From positions 1 through 64,000 of the forward strand of contig NZ_AUIF01000044.1 in assembly GCF_000423565.1 (NCBI RefSeq): a stretch of DNA of 64,000 nucleotides, in the 5' to 3' direction. Shown piece after piece: positions 16,901 through 26,318 of this stretch. The notes below the pieces were generated by a model. The model was not told where the DNA came from and made no database searches. It worked only from the letters and a program-made list of their open reading frames with translations. A program made the translations under genes and the position numbers. Source of the stretch: Runella zeae DSM 19591 (GTDB taxonomy: Bacteria > Bacteroidota > Bacteroidia > Cytophagales > Spirosomataceae). The stretch's first letter is position 1; each line of letters starts with the position of its first letter.

Positions 16901-18289
16901 ATGCTTTTCTTTCAATTCCAAAAACCAACACCTACCATTATCTTGAATTTAACCGAACAGTCTGTCGAAACATTAGCCCCCGACGCAGCTTCCCTAAAAG
17001 CAGGAAAAGCTCTTTCAAACGCCGCTGGCTGGGTTACTATTTCATACAATCAACGCGTGCTATGGGGTGAAATCAAAGGGAGTGGTTCCAAACCTTACCG
17101 CACCCAAATCGATTTACAGAATATTGCCTTCAAATGCACCTGTCCTTCGTTTAAGTTTCCGTGCAAACATGGCCTTGGGCTGATGCTGGCTTTTGCCAAA
17201 CAAAAAGAAGCGTTTACCCAAACCGACGATGAGCCTGATTGGGTCAAAGAGTGGATAGAAAAACGCACCCAAAAAGCCGAAGCGAAAAGCGAAGCCCCCA
17301 AAGAAAACACCTCAGCGGATGAGGAAAAAGCGAAAAAAAGCAAAGAAAAACGCCAAAATGAGCGGCTCTCACAGGTAGAAGGTGGGGTGGCCGAGCTACG
17401 TCTTTGGCTGAAAGATTTGATAAGAACAGGATTGATTCAACTCCCGACAAAAGAAAGGCGTTTTTTTGAACAAACGGCGGCACGTATGATTGATGCCAAA
17501 GCATCGGGATTGGCGGGGAGAGTACGCACTTTGCGAGATTTGGATTATATCCAAAACGACGATTGGCAACGCAAAGCCCTCGAAATAACGGCGGAGTTAT
17601 TTTTGCTTCTGGAAGCTTTTAAAAACCTTGATTCTCTTCCTCCTCTTTGGCAACTCTCGGTCAAAAACCTGATTGGTTGGAGCCAATCGCCCAAAGAATT
17701 GCTTCAAAATCCCGAGGCAGAAAGAATCAAGGACATTTGGATGGTATTAGGACAACACCAAGAAGAAGCCGAAGGAATCATCATCCAACGCAATTGGCTT
17801 TTAGGAACAGCCACCGACCGTACTGCCCTGATTCTCAATTTCGGCACACCGTTTTCGCCATTAGAAAATACCATCCTGCCCGGAACTATCATTGAAGCTG
17901 AATTAGTATTTTTTCCTGCGGTAGTTCCGCAACGTGCCACGTTAGGAGTCCAAAAAGGCTTTGTATCGGAGTTGAGTTTTGAGCTTAATTTTTGTGACGG
18001 ATGGCACGAGGTATATACCAAACGCTCGCAGCTTTTGCGGCAGTTTCCCTTTATCAATGACGTATCTTTTGTGATTGAAAATCTGCGTCTTGTGGTAGAA
18101 AATCAGCAGCCTATTTTGTGCGATCAGGAAGGCTTCTTTCATCCCATTGTTCCGCCTTGGGAGGAAACCAAACTCCTCAATCTGATGGCTTTTAGTGGAT
18201 TTCAACCTGTCACTATGGCAGGTGTTTATCGACAAAACGGCTTTCTGCCGCTAGGTATTTTCCAACATAATAAATACATCCTACTCTAA
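16901..18289 (+). CDS. SWIM zinc-finger protein (YehQ-like), first gene of the MoxR island
   Basis: A 462-residue cytoplasmic protein. The SWIM zinc finger is at residues 79-90 (C79, C81, C88, H90; pattern CxCx6CxH, in FKCTCPSFKFPCKHGLGL). A charged low-complexity linker rich in K, E and A runs from about 105 to 150. A mostly helical region and a beta-rich C-terminal half follow. SWIM fingers bind nucleic acid or protein partners. E. coli YehQ, in the yeh cluster, is also a SWIM protein, so this is its likely counterpart. Five bases separate it from the next gene. It is the presumed first gene of a six-gene operon; its role may be substrate or DNA recognition for the complex. Confidence 0.85.
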   Translation: MLFFQFQKPTPTIILNLTEQSVETLAPDAASLKAGKALSNAAGWVTISYNQRVLWGEIKGSGSKPYRTQIDLQNIAFKCTCPSFKFPCKHGLGLMLAFAKQKEAFTQTDDEPDWVKEWIEKRTQKAEAKSEAPKENTSADEEKAKKSKEKRQNERLSQVEGGVAELRLWLKDLIRTGLIQLPTKERRFFEQTAARMIDAKASGLAGRVRTLRDLDYIQNDDWQRKALEITAELFLLLEAFKNLDSLPPLWQLSVKNLIGWSQSPKELLQNPEAERIKDIWMVLGQHQEEAEGIIIQRNWLLGTATDRTALILNFGTPFSPLENTILPGTIIEAELVFFPAVVPQRATLGVQKGFVSELSFELNFCDGWHEVYTKRSQLLRQFPFINDVSFVIENLRLVVENQQPILCDQEGFFHPIVPPWEETKLLNLMAFSGFQPVTMAGVYRQNGFLPLGIFQHNKYILL

Positions 18290-18294
18290 ACAGT

Positions 18295-19893
18295 ATGTGG
18301 GAACAAATCATCCATACCGCCTTACTCGGCACCGACAAGCTGAGTTTTGACGACAAGCTTTTACCAGAGACTTTACAGCAAACGCTAGGCAGTTTTCCTT
18401 CAGACGACAAAGAAGGACATTTTTTGAAAATGGCGGCGTTGGTTCATTTTTATCAACAAAGTGGCAAAATACCGCCACGTTTTACGGGAACACTTCCAAC
18501 GGTTTTTGAGGAAGAAACGCACGTTTTAGCTCCCCCAAAGTTGTCGGCTTTGCTTCAAGAAATCATAGAAGTACATACTTACTATCGAAATCATTTGCTC
18601 GACCTCTGGTTTGACAAGCTCATTGCTAATGAACAACTTATCCAGCCTGCGCAACTTGTCTCTTTAGTAATGCTAGAAAGTGCGCTGCCTCAAAAATTCA
18701 GGCCCAAAATCCTGAAAGTCATAGGAAAGAAAGGGCTACAAATCTTGGCCTACAAAACCAATATCGAATCATGGCAAACGCTTCCTGATGAGCTTGTATG
18801 GCAAGAAGGAAAACTAAGCGAACGGCGCGTATTTTTCACTAATCTTCGCCAAACCAATCCCCAAAAAGCGATTGAACTTCTCCAAACTACTTGGACGCAA
18901 GAGTCATTGGGCGATAAAAAAGCTTTTTTGGAAGTAATAGAAGCCTCTTTTCAGCCTTCTGATATTGCTTTTCTGGAGGATACGTACTCCGAATTTCAAT
19001 TCACACCCAAAGAGCGTAAAGGTCAAAAAGAATGTCGCGCTATTATTGCGCGGCTGTTGTTGCGCGACTCAAATAGTGCGTTTTTCCAACAAACTCAGCA
19101 AAGTTTACTACCTTATTTTGAAACCGAAAAAGGGAAAGGTCTTCTAAGTTTGGCATTTGGGCTAAAAACCATTTCTCTCAAACTTCCTTCGTCGGACGAT
19201 GCCTTTTGGAATACCGAAACAATGCTTTCGAGCTATGGTTTTGAGGCAGCTCCTGATGCGGCTATTTTTCCAACCAATGCCCTTTATTGGCTTGCGTGTT
19301 TGATAGAGACTCTGCCTTTTGAATTTTGGCCAACTCACTTAGCCAAAAATTTGGAAGAAAGTCTTCAATACTTTCTATCTGAGCCTTTTATAGTAAAAAT
19401 AGAAAAACAAAACAGGGCGATTTTGAAAACAAGTCTTATCACTAATGCCCAAAAATTCAAAAATATCGCCTTAGCCGAAGCCCTTCTGAAAGTCGTTGAT
19501 TTCAATGAACAGCCAAGTTTATTGACGATTTTGCCCGCGTCTTTTTGTGAAAACTACCTTATCCAACAAAAACAAGCCTTGAATCTCGCGTGGCTAGAAG
19601 CCTGCTTTGGTCATTCCTCCACTAAGTGGTCAATCGAATTTTCGCATCATATTTTGCAAGAGGCTTTTCTTGAAAGCACCACCAAAAACAAATACCTATC
19701 AGAGCATATTGGCGTGATGATGACCCGATACTTGCACCCTGCGTCGCTGTCTTTTTTAGAAAACTTGAAGACTTCGCCTACGCAAACAAACAACTATTAC
19801 TATGTCAGTCACTGGGAAAAGTGGTTTGTAAACCCCCTCCACAGATGTATCGACCTCAGCACGCGCATCGAAAATTTCGCTCATCAAGACTAA
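18295..19893 (+). CDS. DUF5691 family protein
   Basis: A 532-residue, largely helical cytoplasmic protein that fits DUF5691: start MWEQIIHTALLGTDKL, then alternating helices with ALPQKFRPKIL and ERKGQKECRAIIARLLLRD. The repetitive helical pattern suggests an alpha-solenoid scaffold. No catalytic motif is visible. DUF5691 proteins are known mainly from their linkage with SWIM, MoxR and DUF5682 genes. It follows the SWIM gene by 5 bases and precedes the MoxR gene by 28. E. coli's yeh cluster has no obvious counterpart, so this is an extra component here. Family name from memory; function unknown. Confidence 0.75.
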   Translation: MWEQIIHTALLGTDKLSFDDKLLPETLQQTLGSFPSDDKEGHFLKMAALVHFYQQSGKIPPRFTGTLPTVFEEETHVLAPPKLSALLQEIIEVHTYYRNHLLDLWFDKLIANEQLIQPAQLVSLVMLESALPQKFRPKILKVIGKKGLQILAYKTNIESWQTLPDELVWQEGKLSERRVFFTNLRQTNPQKAIELLQTTWTQESLGDKKAFLEVIEASFQPSDIAFLEDTYSEFQFTPKERKGQKECRAIIARLLLRDSNSAFFQQTQQSLLPYFETEKGKGLLSLAFGLKTISLKLPSSDDAFWNTETMLSSYGFEAAPDAAIFPTNALYWLACLIETLPFEFWPTHLAKNLEESLQYFLSEPFIVKIEKQNRAILKTSLITNAQKFKNIALAEALLKVVDFNEQPSLLTILPASFCENYLIQQKQALNLAWLEACFGHSSTKWSIEFSHHILQEAFLESTTKNKYLSEHIGVMMTRYLHPASLSFLENLKTSPTQTNNYYYVSHWEKWFVNPLHRCIDLSTRIENFAHQD

Positions 19894-19921
19894 GATTCAA
19901 AAAATTAACCAATACGACCTC

Positions 19922-21001
19922 ATGAATTTATTACGCCAACACGCCGAAGTACAATTTTCGGAAGAAATAGAAGAACTAAAAAAACAGGATTCGGGACACT
20001 TGCCACCCAATTGGCACCTTTCTCCCCAATCCGTCGTCATGTATTTGATGGGGGCTAAACTAAAAAATGGTTTTGAAGTCTCTCCTAAATACATCGGCGA
20101 CCGCCGACTCATGGAAATTGCCGTGGCTACCCTCACCACCGACCGCGCTTTGCTCCTGTACGGCTTGCCCGGTACGGCCAAATCGTGGGTGTCTGAGCAT
20201 TTGGCGGCGGCTGTGTCGGGCGATTCGACTTTGCTCATCCAAGGAACGGCAGGCACGGGTGAGGAAGCGATTCGGTATGGGTGGAACTATGCCCGCTTGC
20301 TCGCCGAAGGCCCCACCGAAGGCGCGCTAGTCACTACTCCCATGATGACTGCCATGAAAGACGGAAAAATAGCCCGTATTGAAGAATTGACGCGTATTTC
20401 GGCCGATGTGCAAGATACGCTGATTACGATTCTTTCAGAAAAATCAATGCCCATTCCCGAACTCAGCACCGAAGTCCAAGCGATCAAAGGGTTTAATGTG
20501 ATTGCCACTGCCAACAACCGCGACAAGGGTGTGAACGAATTGTCGGGTGCGCTCAAACGTCGTTTCAATACGGTCATTCTGCCCGTTCCTGACTCCGCCG
20601 ACGAAGAAGTCGATATTGTACGTCGTCGGGTAGCAAGTATGGCCAAAACCCTCGACCTGCCCGCCCAAGCTCCTGCTTTGGTGGAGATTCAGCGGATTGT
20701 AAAGATTTTTCGTGAATTGCGCAGCGGCGCTACCGAAGACGGCAAAATAAAGCTCAAAACCCCTACCGGCACCATGAGTACTGCCGAGGCGATTTCGGTC
20801 GTCAACAATGGGTTGGCGTTAGCGGCTCATTTTGGGGATGGGGTGCTCAATGCCCAAGACCTCGCCGCCGGCCTTGTAGGAGCCGTAGTAAAAGACCCCG
20901 TACAAGACAAAGTGGTATGGAAAGAATACCTCGAAACCGTCGTCAAAACGCGTGAAGAGTGGAAAGACATCTACCGCGCTTGTCGGGAATTGAGTATTTA
21001 A
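19922..21001 (+). CDS. MoxR-family AAA+ ATPase (YehL-like)
   Basis: A 359-residue MoxR ATPase. Walker A GLPGTAKS is at residues 81-88. The Walker B region IARIEELTR (about 150-158) has Glu-Glu where classical MoxR proteins have Asp-Glu, as I recall for the YehL branch. Sensor 1 is FNVIATANNRD (191-201), and an arginine finger is likely in ALKRRFNTV. MoxR ATPases act with VWA-domain partners to remodel or load other proteins (RavA-ViaA, NorQ-NorD, CbbQ-CbbO). The partner VWA protein is the last gene of this operon. Length is close to E. coli YehL. It is the presumed motor of the six-protein system. Confidence 0.9.
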   Translation: MNLLRQHAEVQFSEEIEELKKQDSGHLPPNWHLSPQSVVMYLMGAKLKNGFEVSPKYIGDRRLMEIAVATLTTDRALLLYGLPGTAKSWVSEHLAAAVSGDSTLLIQGTAGTGEEAIRYGWNYARLLAEGPTEGALVTTPMMTAMKDGKIARIEELTRISADVQDTLITILSEKSMPIPELSTEVQAIKGFNVIATANNRDKGVNELSGALKRRFNTVILPVPDSADEEVDIVRRRVASMAKTLDLPAQAPALVEIQRIVKIFRELRSGATEDGKIKLKTPTGTMSTAEAISVVNNGLALAAHFGDGVLNAQDLAAGLVGAVVKDPVQDKVVWKEYLETVVKTREEWKDIYRACRELSI

Positions 21002-21015
21002 TTTTGAGATAAACC

Positions 21016-23292
21016 ATGCCTATTCATATTCTCGGGATTCGTCACCACGGAGTGGGGTCGGCCAAAAATGTACGTGAGCAGCTAAAACTACTGCAACCTG
21101 ACATGATTTTGGTAGAAGGCCCGCCCGAAATCACCGACACCCTCCAACGCATCGGCCACCCTGACCTCAAGCCGCCCGTATCGGTGATGGTTTATAATAC
21201 CGAAAATCCCAAACAATCGGTGTTTTATCCCTTTGCCGAATATTCACCCGAATGGGTGGCGGCGGCCTATGCCCACCAAAACAACATTCCGCTTCGGGCC
21301 ATCGACTTGCCGGCAGCCATTGGTTTTCAAATGGCTAATGACGAAATAAAAGAAGCCTCCGAAGCAGCCGAAAACCCCAACGAACCGCTGGAGAATGAGG
21401 AAGTTTTGGAACCTATGGAAGGAATCGTTGTCCGCGACCCGCTCCACTACCTTGCCGACATCGCAGGCTTTAGTTCAGGGTCGCAGTTTTGGGAACATTA
21501 TTTTGAAAAACAACATTTCCCGCTTCACCCTACAGAGCACTTTGAAGCAGTAACAATGGCGATGACCGCCCTGCGCGATGAGCAAATACCTTCTGTCCTC
21601 GAAAAAGAAAACCACTATCGAGAAGCTTACATGCGGGAGTTGATGCGAAAAGCGCAAAATGAATTGTACCAAAACATCGTGGTAGTATGTGGGGCATGGC
21701 ACGCACCCGCTCTCCTCGACCTCGACAAAACCGCCAAAGCAGATAGCAAGATTCTGAAGTCGTTGCCCAAAACAAAAATAAAAACAATGGCTACGTGGAT
21801 TCCGTGGACAAACAAGCGTCTTTCGCTGACCTCGGGCTACGGTGCGGGAATCGAATCGCCAGGCTGGGCCGAACATCTCTGGAAAACACCCCACGAATAT
21901 GACCTACGTTGGCTCACCAAGGTGGCGTCGGTTTTTCGCAAAAAACAAGTCGATATTTCCACGGCGCACGTCATTGAGGCAAGTCGATTGGCTGAAAGTT
22001 TGGCTGCCCTCCGCCAACAAGCCAATCCTAATTTGGGAGAACTCAACGAAGCGGTGTTGGCCGTGATGTGCATGGGAGATGGCATCATGCTCAATTTGGT
22101 GAGGGAAGAGCTAATTGTGGGCAAAAAACTGGGCAAAGTACCCGACGATGTCCCCAAAGTACCGCTGCAAGGAGACTTTGAGCGCACGCTCAAAAGCCTA
22201 CGCCTTCCGCTCACAGCCAATGCCAAACAGTATGATTTGGATTTAAGAAACGAGAATGACCTCCAACGAAGCATCTTCCTGCATCGCCTTGAGCTATTGG
22301 GGATGACCTGGCCCAAACGCGCCGATAGCCGCAGCAAAGGTACTTTTCGGGAATCTTGGACGCTAGAATGGGAGCCCGAAATGATGATTTCGTTGATTGA
22401 GAAAGCTTACCTCGGCAATACCATCGAGATAGCCACGCAGCAGGTAGTGATTCAACAACTCGAAACCGAAACATCGGTAGGCAATATCGCCCTGTTGATT
22501 CAGCGGGCTATTCCGGCCGAATTGTTTGGGGTGATGGAGCTGCTTCTTACCAAACTCAACGACCTTGCCACCCTCTCATCGGATGTCATTGATCTGATGA
22601 CGGCCTACCCTCCTTTGGTCCAAATCAGTCGCTATGGCAATGTCCGCAAAACTGACCTTAGCCTAATGCAGGGGCTAGTAGAGCGGCTTATCATCCGCAT
22701 TTGCATCGGCTTGCCCAACGCCTGCTATGGCCTTGACGACGCCAACGCTGATAAAATGTTTATAAAAATAGGTCAAGTCAATGAGGCGGTATTGCTCACC
22801 GACATCGCCGAAACGTCCGCAGTATGGTTGGAAACGCTCAAAAAACTCTTAGAAAAAACGGGGATTTCGCCGCTTATTGTGGGCTGTACTTGTCGGCTAC
22901 TGCTCGATGCGCAACATCTCTCTGACGAAGAAGCCAATCGACATTTGTCGTACTCATTGTCTATCGCCAACACCCCCACCGACGTAGCGGCTTGGCTCGA
23001 AGGTTTTTTGCGCGGAAGTGGTATGATATTAATCTACGACCACAAGCTTTGGAATTTGGTGTATCAGTGGGTCGCTTCTCTCACACCCGAAATTTTCATG
23101 GAATTGTTGCCGATTTTACGGCGTACTTTTTCCAAGTTTGAATATGCCGAGCGCCGCCAAATCGGTGAAAAAGCCAAAAAAGGACAAATTGTTGATACAA
23201 ATACAAACATAACCACTTCCTTCTCCCTCCTAGACACCGAACGCGCCGAGCAGATTTTACCAGTGTTGAAGATGCTGATGGGGAATGTATAA
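21016..23292 (+). CDS. DUF5682 family protein (YehM-like)
   Basis: A 758-residue protein, almost the same length as E. coli YehM. The N-terminal 250 residues carry a TraB/ChaN/EreA-like pattern: GIRHHGVGSA (7-16), VEGPPE (33-38), a REAYMREL helix (202-209) and VVCGAWHAP (223-231). These histidines and glutamates would form a metal or hydrolase site in that superfamily. The rest is helical with a MoxR-island-specific C-terminal region. The resemblance to the TIKI/EreA/ChaN clan is my inference from motifs; no activity is known for DUF5682. It lies 14 bases after the MoxR gene, and its end overlaps or abuts the next start. It could be the enzymatic effector of the system. Confidence 0.82.
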   Translation: MPIHILGIRHHGVGSAKNVREQLKLLQPDMILVEGPPEITDTLQRIGHPDLKPPVSVMVYNTENPKQSVFYPFAEYSPEWVAAAYAHQNNIPLRAIDLPAAIGFQMANDEIKEASEAAENPNEPLENEEVLEPMEGIVVRDPLHYLADIAGFSSGSQFWEHYFEKQHFPLHPTEHFEAVTMAMTALRDEQIPSVLEKENHYREAYMRELMRKAQNELYQNIVVVCGAWHAPALLDLDKTAKADSKILKSLPKTKIKTMATWIPWTNKRLSLTSGYGAGIESPGWAEHLWKTPHEYDLRWLTKVASVFRKKQVDISTAHVIEASRLAESLAALRQQANPNLGELNEAVLAVMCMGDGIMLNLVREELIVGKKLGKVPDDVPKVPLQGDFERTLKSLRLPLTANAKQYDLDLRNENDLQRSIFLHRLELLGMTWPKRADSRSKGTFRESWTLEWEPEMMISLIEKAYLGNTIEIATQQVVIQQLETETSVGNIALLIQRAIPAELFGVMELLLTKLNDLATLSSDVIDLMTAYPPLVQISRYGNVRKTDLSLMQGLVERLIIRICIGLPNACYGLDDANADKMFIKIGQVNEAVLLTDIAETSAVWLETLKKLLEKTGISPLIVGCTCRLLLDAQHLSDEEANRHLSYSLSIANTPTDVAAWLEGFLRGSGMILIYDHKLWNLVYQWVASLTPEIFMELLPILRRTFSKFEYAERRQIGEKAKKGQIVDTNTNITTSFSLLDTERAEQILPVLKMLMGNV

Positions 23293-23305
23293 ACTTGCTA
23301 AAATC

Positions 23306-26300
23306 ATGACTTTACAAGAAAGAACAGAGAAAATAGAGGCGTTTAGAGCATGTATTATTAATAGCCCAGTTTCTGAATATAACAAACTACAACAAGTCTG
23401 GGACGATTTATTTGATTATCTTTTATATGAGCCGAATCTACCCACTTATCACCCTATTTATAGTAGTGTAATTTGTCAATACTATAAAGAAATTTATTTG
23501 ACACTAGCTTCTCCAAAAGAGTGGGATAAGTTTGATGATAAAGTAATTAAATTCATAAATTACATAAGGATTAACAGTGGTTACAAATCTTATCGATTAG
23601 AATATTTATTAGACCATTGGATGTCTAGGATGATTTATGAAAAAAAATCTAATCTAGAATCCATGATAAACTTACTTTCGAACTATGGAGTTACAGAGTT
23701 TGAGGTCTGGGATTGGTTAAGTTGTTATTGGCATTTAGATAAATCCACAGAACAACTTGGTAATTACACAGACAATGAATTTATAACATTTTTAATTGAC
23801 AAAACCGACGATTTTATCAATTATACTAAACTTAATACTATTCAAAAAATTCACTTTTTTAGGATTATAGCTCGTTACAAACCAGAAGTTATCTCTTCAC
23901 GATTTACAGATTTTATAAAAGATGATTATAATCCTACTTACTTTAGAAATAACCTTGGCCCTTACTGCCAGTTTCTGTTAGAAACTAATGCTAAATACTA
24001 TGAAAAACAAATATTATTTGTACTTGAAAATTCTCAACTTTTCCTAGATCAGCATTTTTATCTAGAAAACGCAATAAATCTCCATTACTGGCTTAGAAAG
24101 TATTTACCAGATAAGTATGAAGAAAAAAAGGTTAAATTTTCTTACTTCTATTTTGAAAACTTATTAAAAACAAACCGTCATTATTCTTCCGTCTCTTATC
24201 CATTTCATCAGGTAATAATGGATAATAACAAACATAACAACTCTTATATCATTGAATGTTTAGATATAATTATCAATCAATTACCCATAAGAGACGCCAT
24301 AAACTATATCCATGATTTTTTTATCAAATATAGGAAGACAAACACAAGTATAGTTAACTTTTTATACAAAAAATTAAAAACTGAGAGCGTTCCACTATTC
24401 TTTATATTTACAACATTTGAAGATGTAGGTAGCAATTATTGGGAAACCTCTTCATTCTTAAAACATTTATTTGAAACTTTAGAAACATTTGAAGTAAGTA
24501 TTATCAAAAATCATCTATTAGAATCTATAAAAAGTAAGTATAAGAACATTAGAACACATTCAAGTATTCTAATTGTAAAAAAACTAGGTGAACGCATCAT
24601 TCCTGAGGCCGAAAAGCTACTCAACGACAAGAAGGCTGAAATTCGCCAAACGGCAGCGTTGATTCTAACCTTGCTCAATTCAGAGCAAGCGCAGGCGGTT
24701 TTGATGAATGCCATCGATTCCGAAAAAAACGACGATGCCCGCGATACCATGCTCGAAGGCGTGGTGGGCTGGTTGGCATCTCAAGTTACCCAAGAAGCGG
24801 TTTTGCAAAGAGTAGCAAAGGCAAAAACAAGGGGCAAATTAGAAAAACCTTTGGAGTGGTGGCTCGACGAAACACAGTTCCCCGCTTTATATTGGCAAGA
24901 TTCCCCAAAAAGCATTGATAGCGAAGTTGTTCGCTTTTTATGCTACCGCATGAGTCGCGCTAAAGACATCCGCACCGACCCCGAAGCCAAGCCTTTGGTC
25001 GCCCTTATCGACCGCCAAAGCAGCGGGGCTTTTGCCAAAAACCTGCTCAAACTGTATTTTGACAACGGTGGCGATGCCAAATACAAGTTTTGTTTGACTT
25101 TGGGCGGCTTACTAGGCGACGACGACAGCAGCGAACTTCTCAAACGCAAAGTAAACGACTGGGCGGATAACGGACGCCAAAAAATGGCCGAATATGCCGT
25201 AAAAGCCCTAGCCTTACAAGGCTCCAACAAAGCCCTGCGAGCGGTAGAATTTTTCTCCCGAAAATATAAAAATAAGTATAAAAACATCGGTGCCGCCGCC
25301 CACGAAGCCTTCGGAATTGCGGCGGAAGAGCTCGGCATTTCGCCTTACGACTTAGCCGATTCTATCATTCCTGATTTTGGGTTTGAGGGGCTTTTTCGGG
25401 AGTTTGAGGTGGATGGCGAAACCTATCGGGCTTTTATCAATACGGATTTCAAAATGGTTTTTCTGAACGAAGACAATCGCCTCCTGAAATCCCCTCCCAA
25501 AGGCATCTCCAAAGAACTAGCCGAAGAGTTTAAAGAAATTACCAAAGAAATCCGCGATATTGTTAAATCACAGTCTAGCCGATTGGAGCAATATCTAGTG
25601 ATTCAACGAAAGTGGGAAACCGAAAAATGGCAAGCCTTTTTTCTCCAAAATCCCGTTATGTTTGCCTATGCAGTGCGGCTGATTTGGGGAGTCTACGATT
25701 CGGAGGGTCACCTAAAATTTACCTTTCGCTGCGAGCAAGACCAAACCCTCCTCAACGCCGAAGGAGAAGAGACCGAATTGGACGAAAACCTATACATCGG
25801 GATGGTTCACCCTATTTCGCTCTCACCAGCACACATCGACTATTGGAACGGCAGTCTGTACGACGCTGATATTGAGCCTATTTTCCCGCAACTCAATCGT
25901 AAAGTAATCACCCTGCCCGAAGGCGATAAGCCGCTTGTGATTTCTAACGAATTTAAGGGAGTTAAATACGGCGGTTATGGTTTTACGAGTAAAATGGAAA
26001 AACTAGGATGGTACCGTGGTTCGGTAGTAGATGCAGGCTGGATATCAAGTTTTTATAAAGATTTTGCCGAAGCTGACATTACCGCTATTATTACCCAACA
26101 AGGCGAATTGAGCGTCGGAGACCCAAGTGCCCCTGCCGAACTGAGCGAATTAATGTTTGTCAAACGAAATCAGGTGAGTTTTGGGAGCTATGTTTATGAT
26201 GAACCTTCCAATGCAAACGATGCCCGTCTGATTCCATTTGGCGAACTTCCTCCTATCGTATATTCGGAAGTCATGGCCGATATGCAGTTTTTTAAAGACA

Positions 26301-26317
26301 ATCAATTGAAAGATTAA
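23306..26317 (+). CDS. HEAT-repeat / DUF4132 protein (YehI/MolR-like)
   Basis: About 1003 residues from the ATG at 23306; an alternative ATG at 23285 overlaps the previous stop by 8 bases. Residues 1 to about 430 are helical, rich in N, Y, I and K. A HEAT-like segment follows (IPEAEKLLNDKKAEIRQTAALILTLL...). The C-terminal 280 residues look like DUF4132 (KMEKLGWYRGSVVDAGWISSFYKDF), the hallmark of E. coli MolR and YehI. Base composition changes sharply near 24590: the first part is very A/T-rich (13 G+C of 60 in 23821-23880), the rest resembles its neighbours (29 of 60 in 25081-25140). This looks like a swapped N-terminal module. DUF4132 function is not established; it may be a recognition or scaffold subunit. 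Confidence 0.8.
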   Translation: MTLQERTEKIEAFRACIINSPVSEYNKLQQVWDDLFDYLLYEPNLPTYHPIYSSVICQYYKEIYLTLASPKEWDKFDDKVIKFINYIRINSGYKSYRLEYLLDHWMSRMIYEKKSNLESMINLLSNYGVTEFEVWDWLSCYWHLDKSTEQLGNYTDNEFITFLIDKTDDFINYTKLNTIQKIHFFRIIARYKPEVISSRFTDFIKDDYNPTYFRNNLGPYCQFLLETNAKYYEKQILFVLENSQLFLDQHFYLENAINLHYWLRKYLPDKYEEKKVKFSYFYFENLLKTNRHYSSVSYPFHQVIMDNNKHNNSYIIECLDIIINQLPIRDAINYIHDFFIKYRKTNTSIVNFLYKKLKTESVPLFFIFTTFEDVGSNYWETSSFLKHLFETLETFEVSIIKNHLLESIKSKYKNIRTHSSILIVKKLGERIIPEAEKLLNDKKAEIRQTAALILTLLNSEQAQAVLMNAIDSEKNDDARDTMLEGVVGWLASQVTQEAVLQRVAKAKTRGKLEKPLEWWLDETQFPALYWQDSPKSIDSEVVRFLCYRMSRAKDIRTDPEAKPLVALIDRQSSGAFAKNLLKLYFDNGGDAKYKFCLTLGGLLGDDDSSELLKRKVNDWADNGRQKMAEYAVKALALQGSNKALRAVEFFSRKYKNKYKNIGAAAHEAFGIAAEELGISPYDLADSIIPDFGFEGLFREFEVDGETYRAFINTDFKMVFLNEDNRLLKSPPKGISKELAEEFKEITKEIRDIVKSQSSRLEQYLVIQRKWETEKWQAFFLQNPVMFAYAVRLIWGVYDSEGHLKFTFRCEQDQTLLNAEGEETELDENLYIGMVHPISLSPAHIDYWNGSLYDADIEPIFPQLNRKVITLPEGDKPLVISNEFKGVKYGGYGFTSKMEKLGWYRGSVVDAGWISSFYKDFAEADITAIITQQGELSVGDPSAPAELSELMFVKRNQVSFGSYVYDEPSNANDARLIPFGELPPIVYSEVMADMQFFKDNQLKD

Positions 26318-26318
26318 G

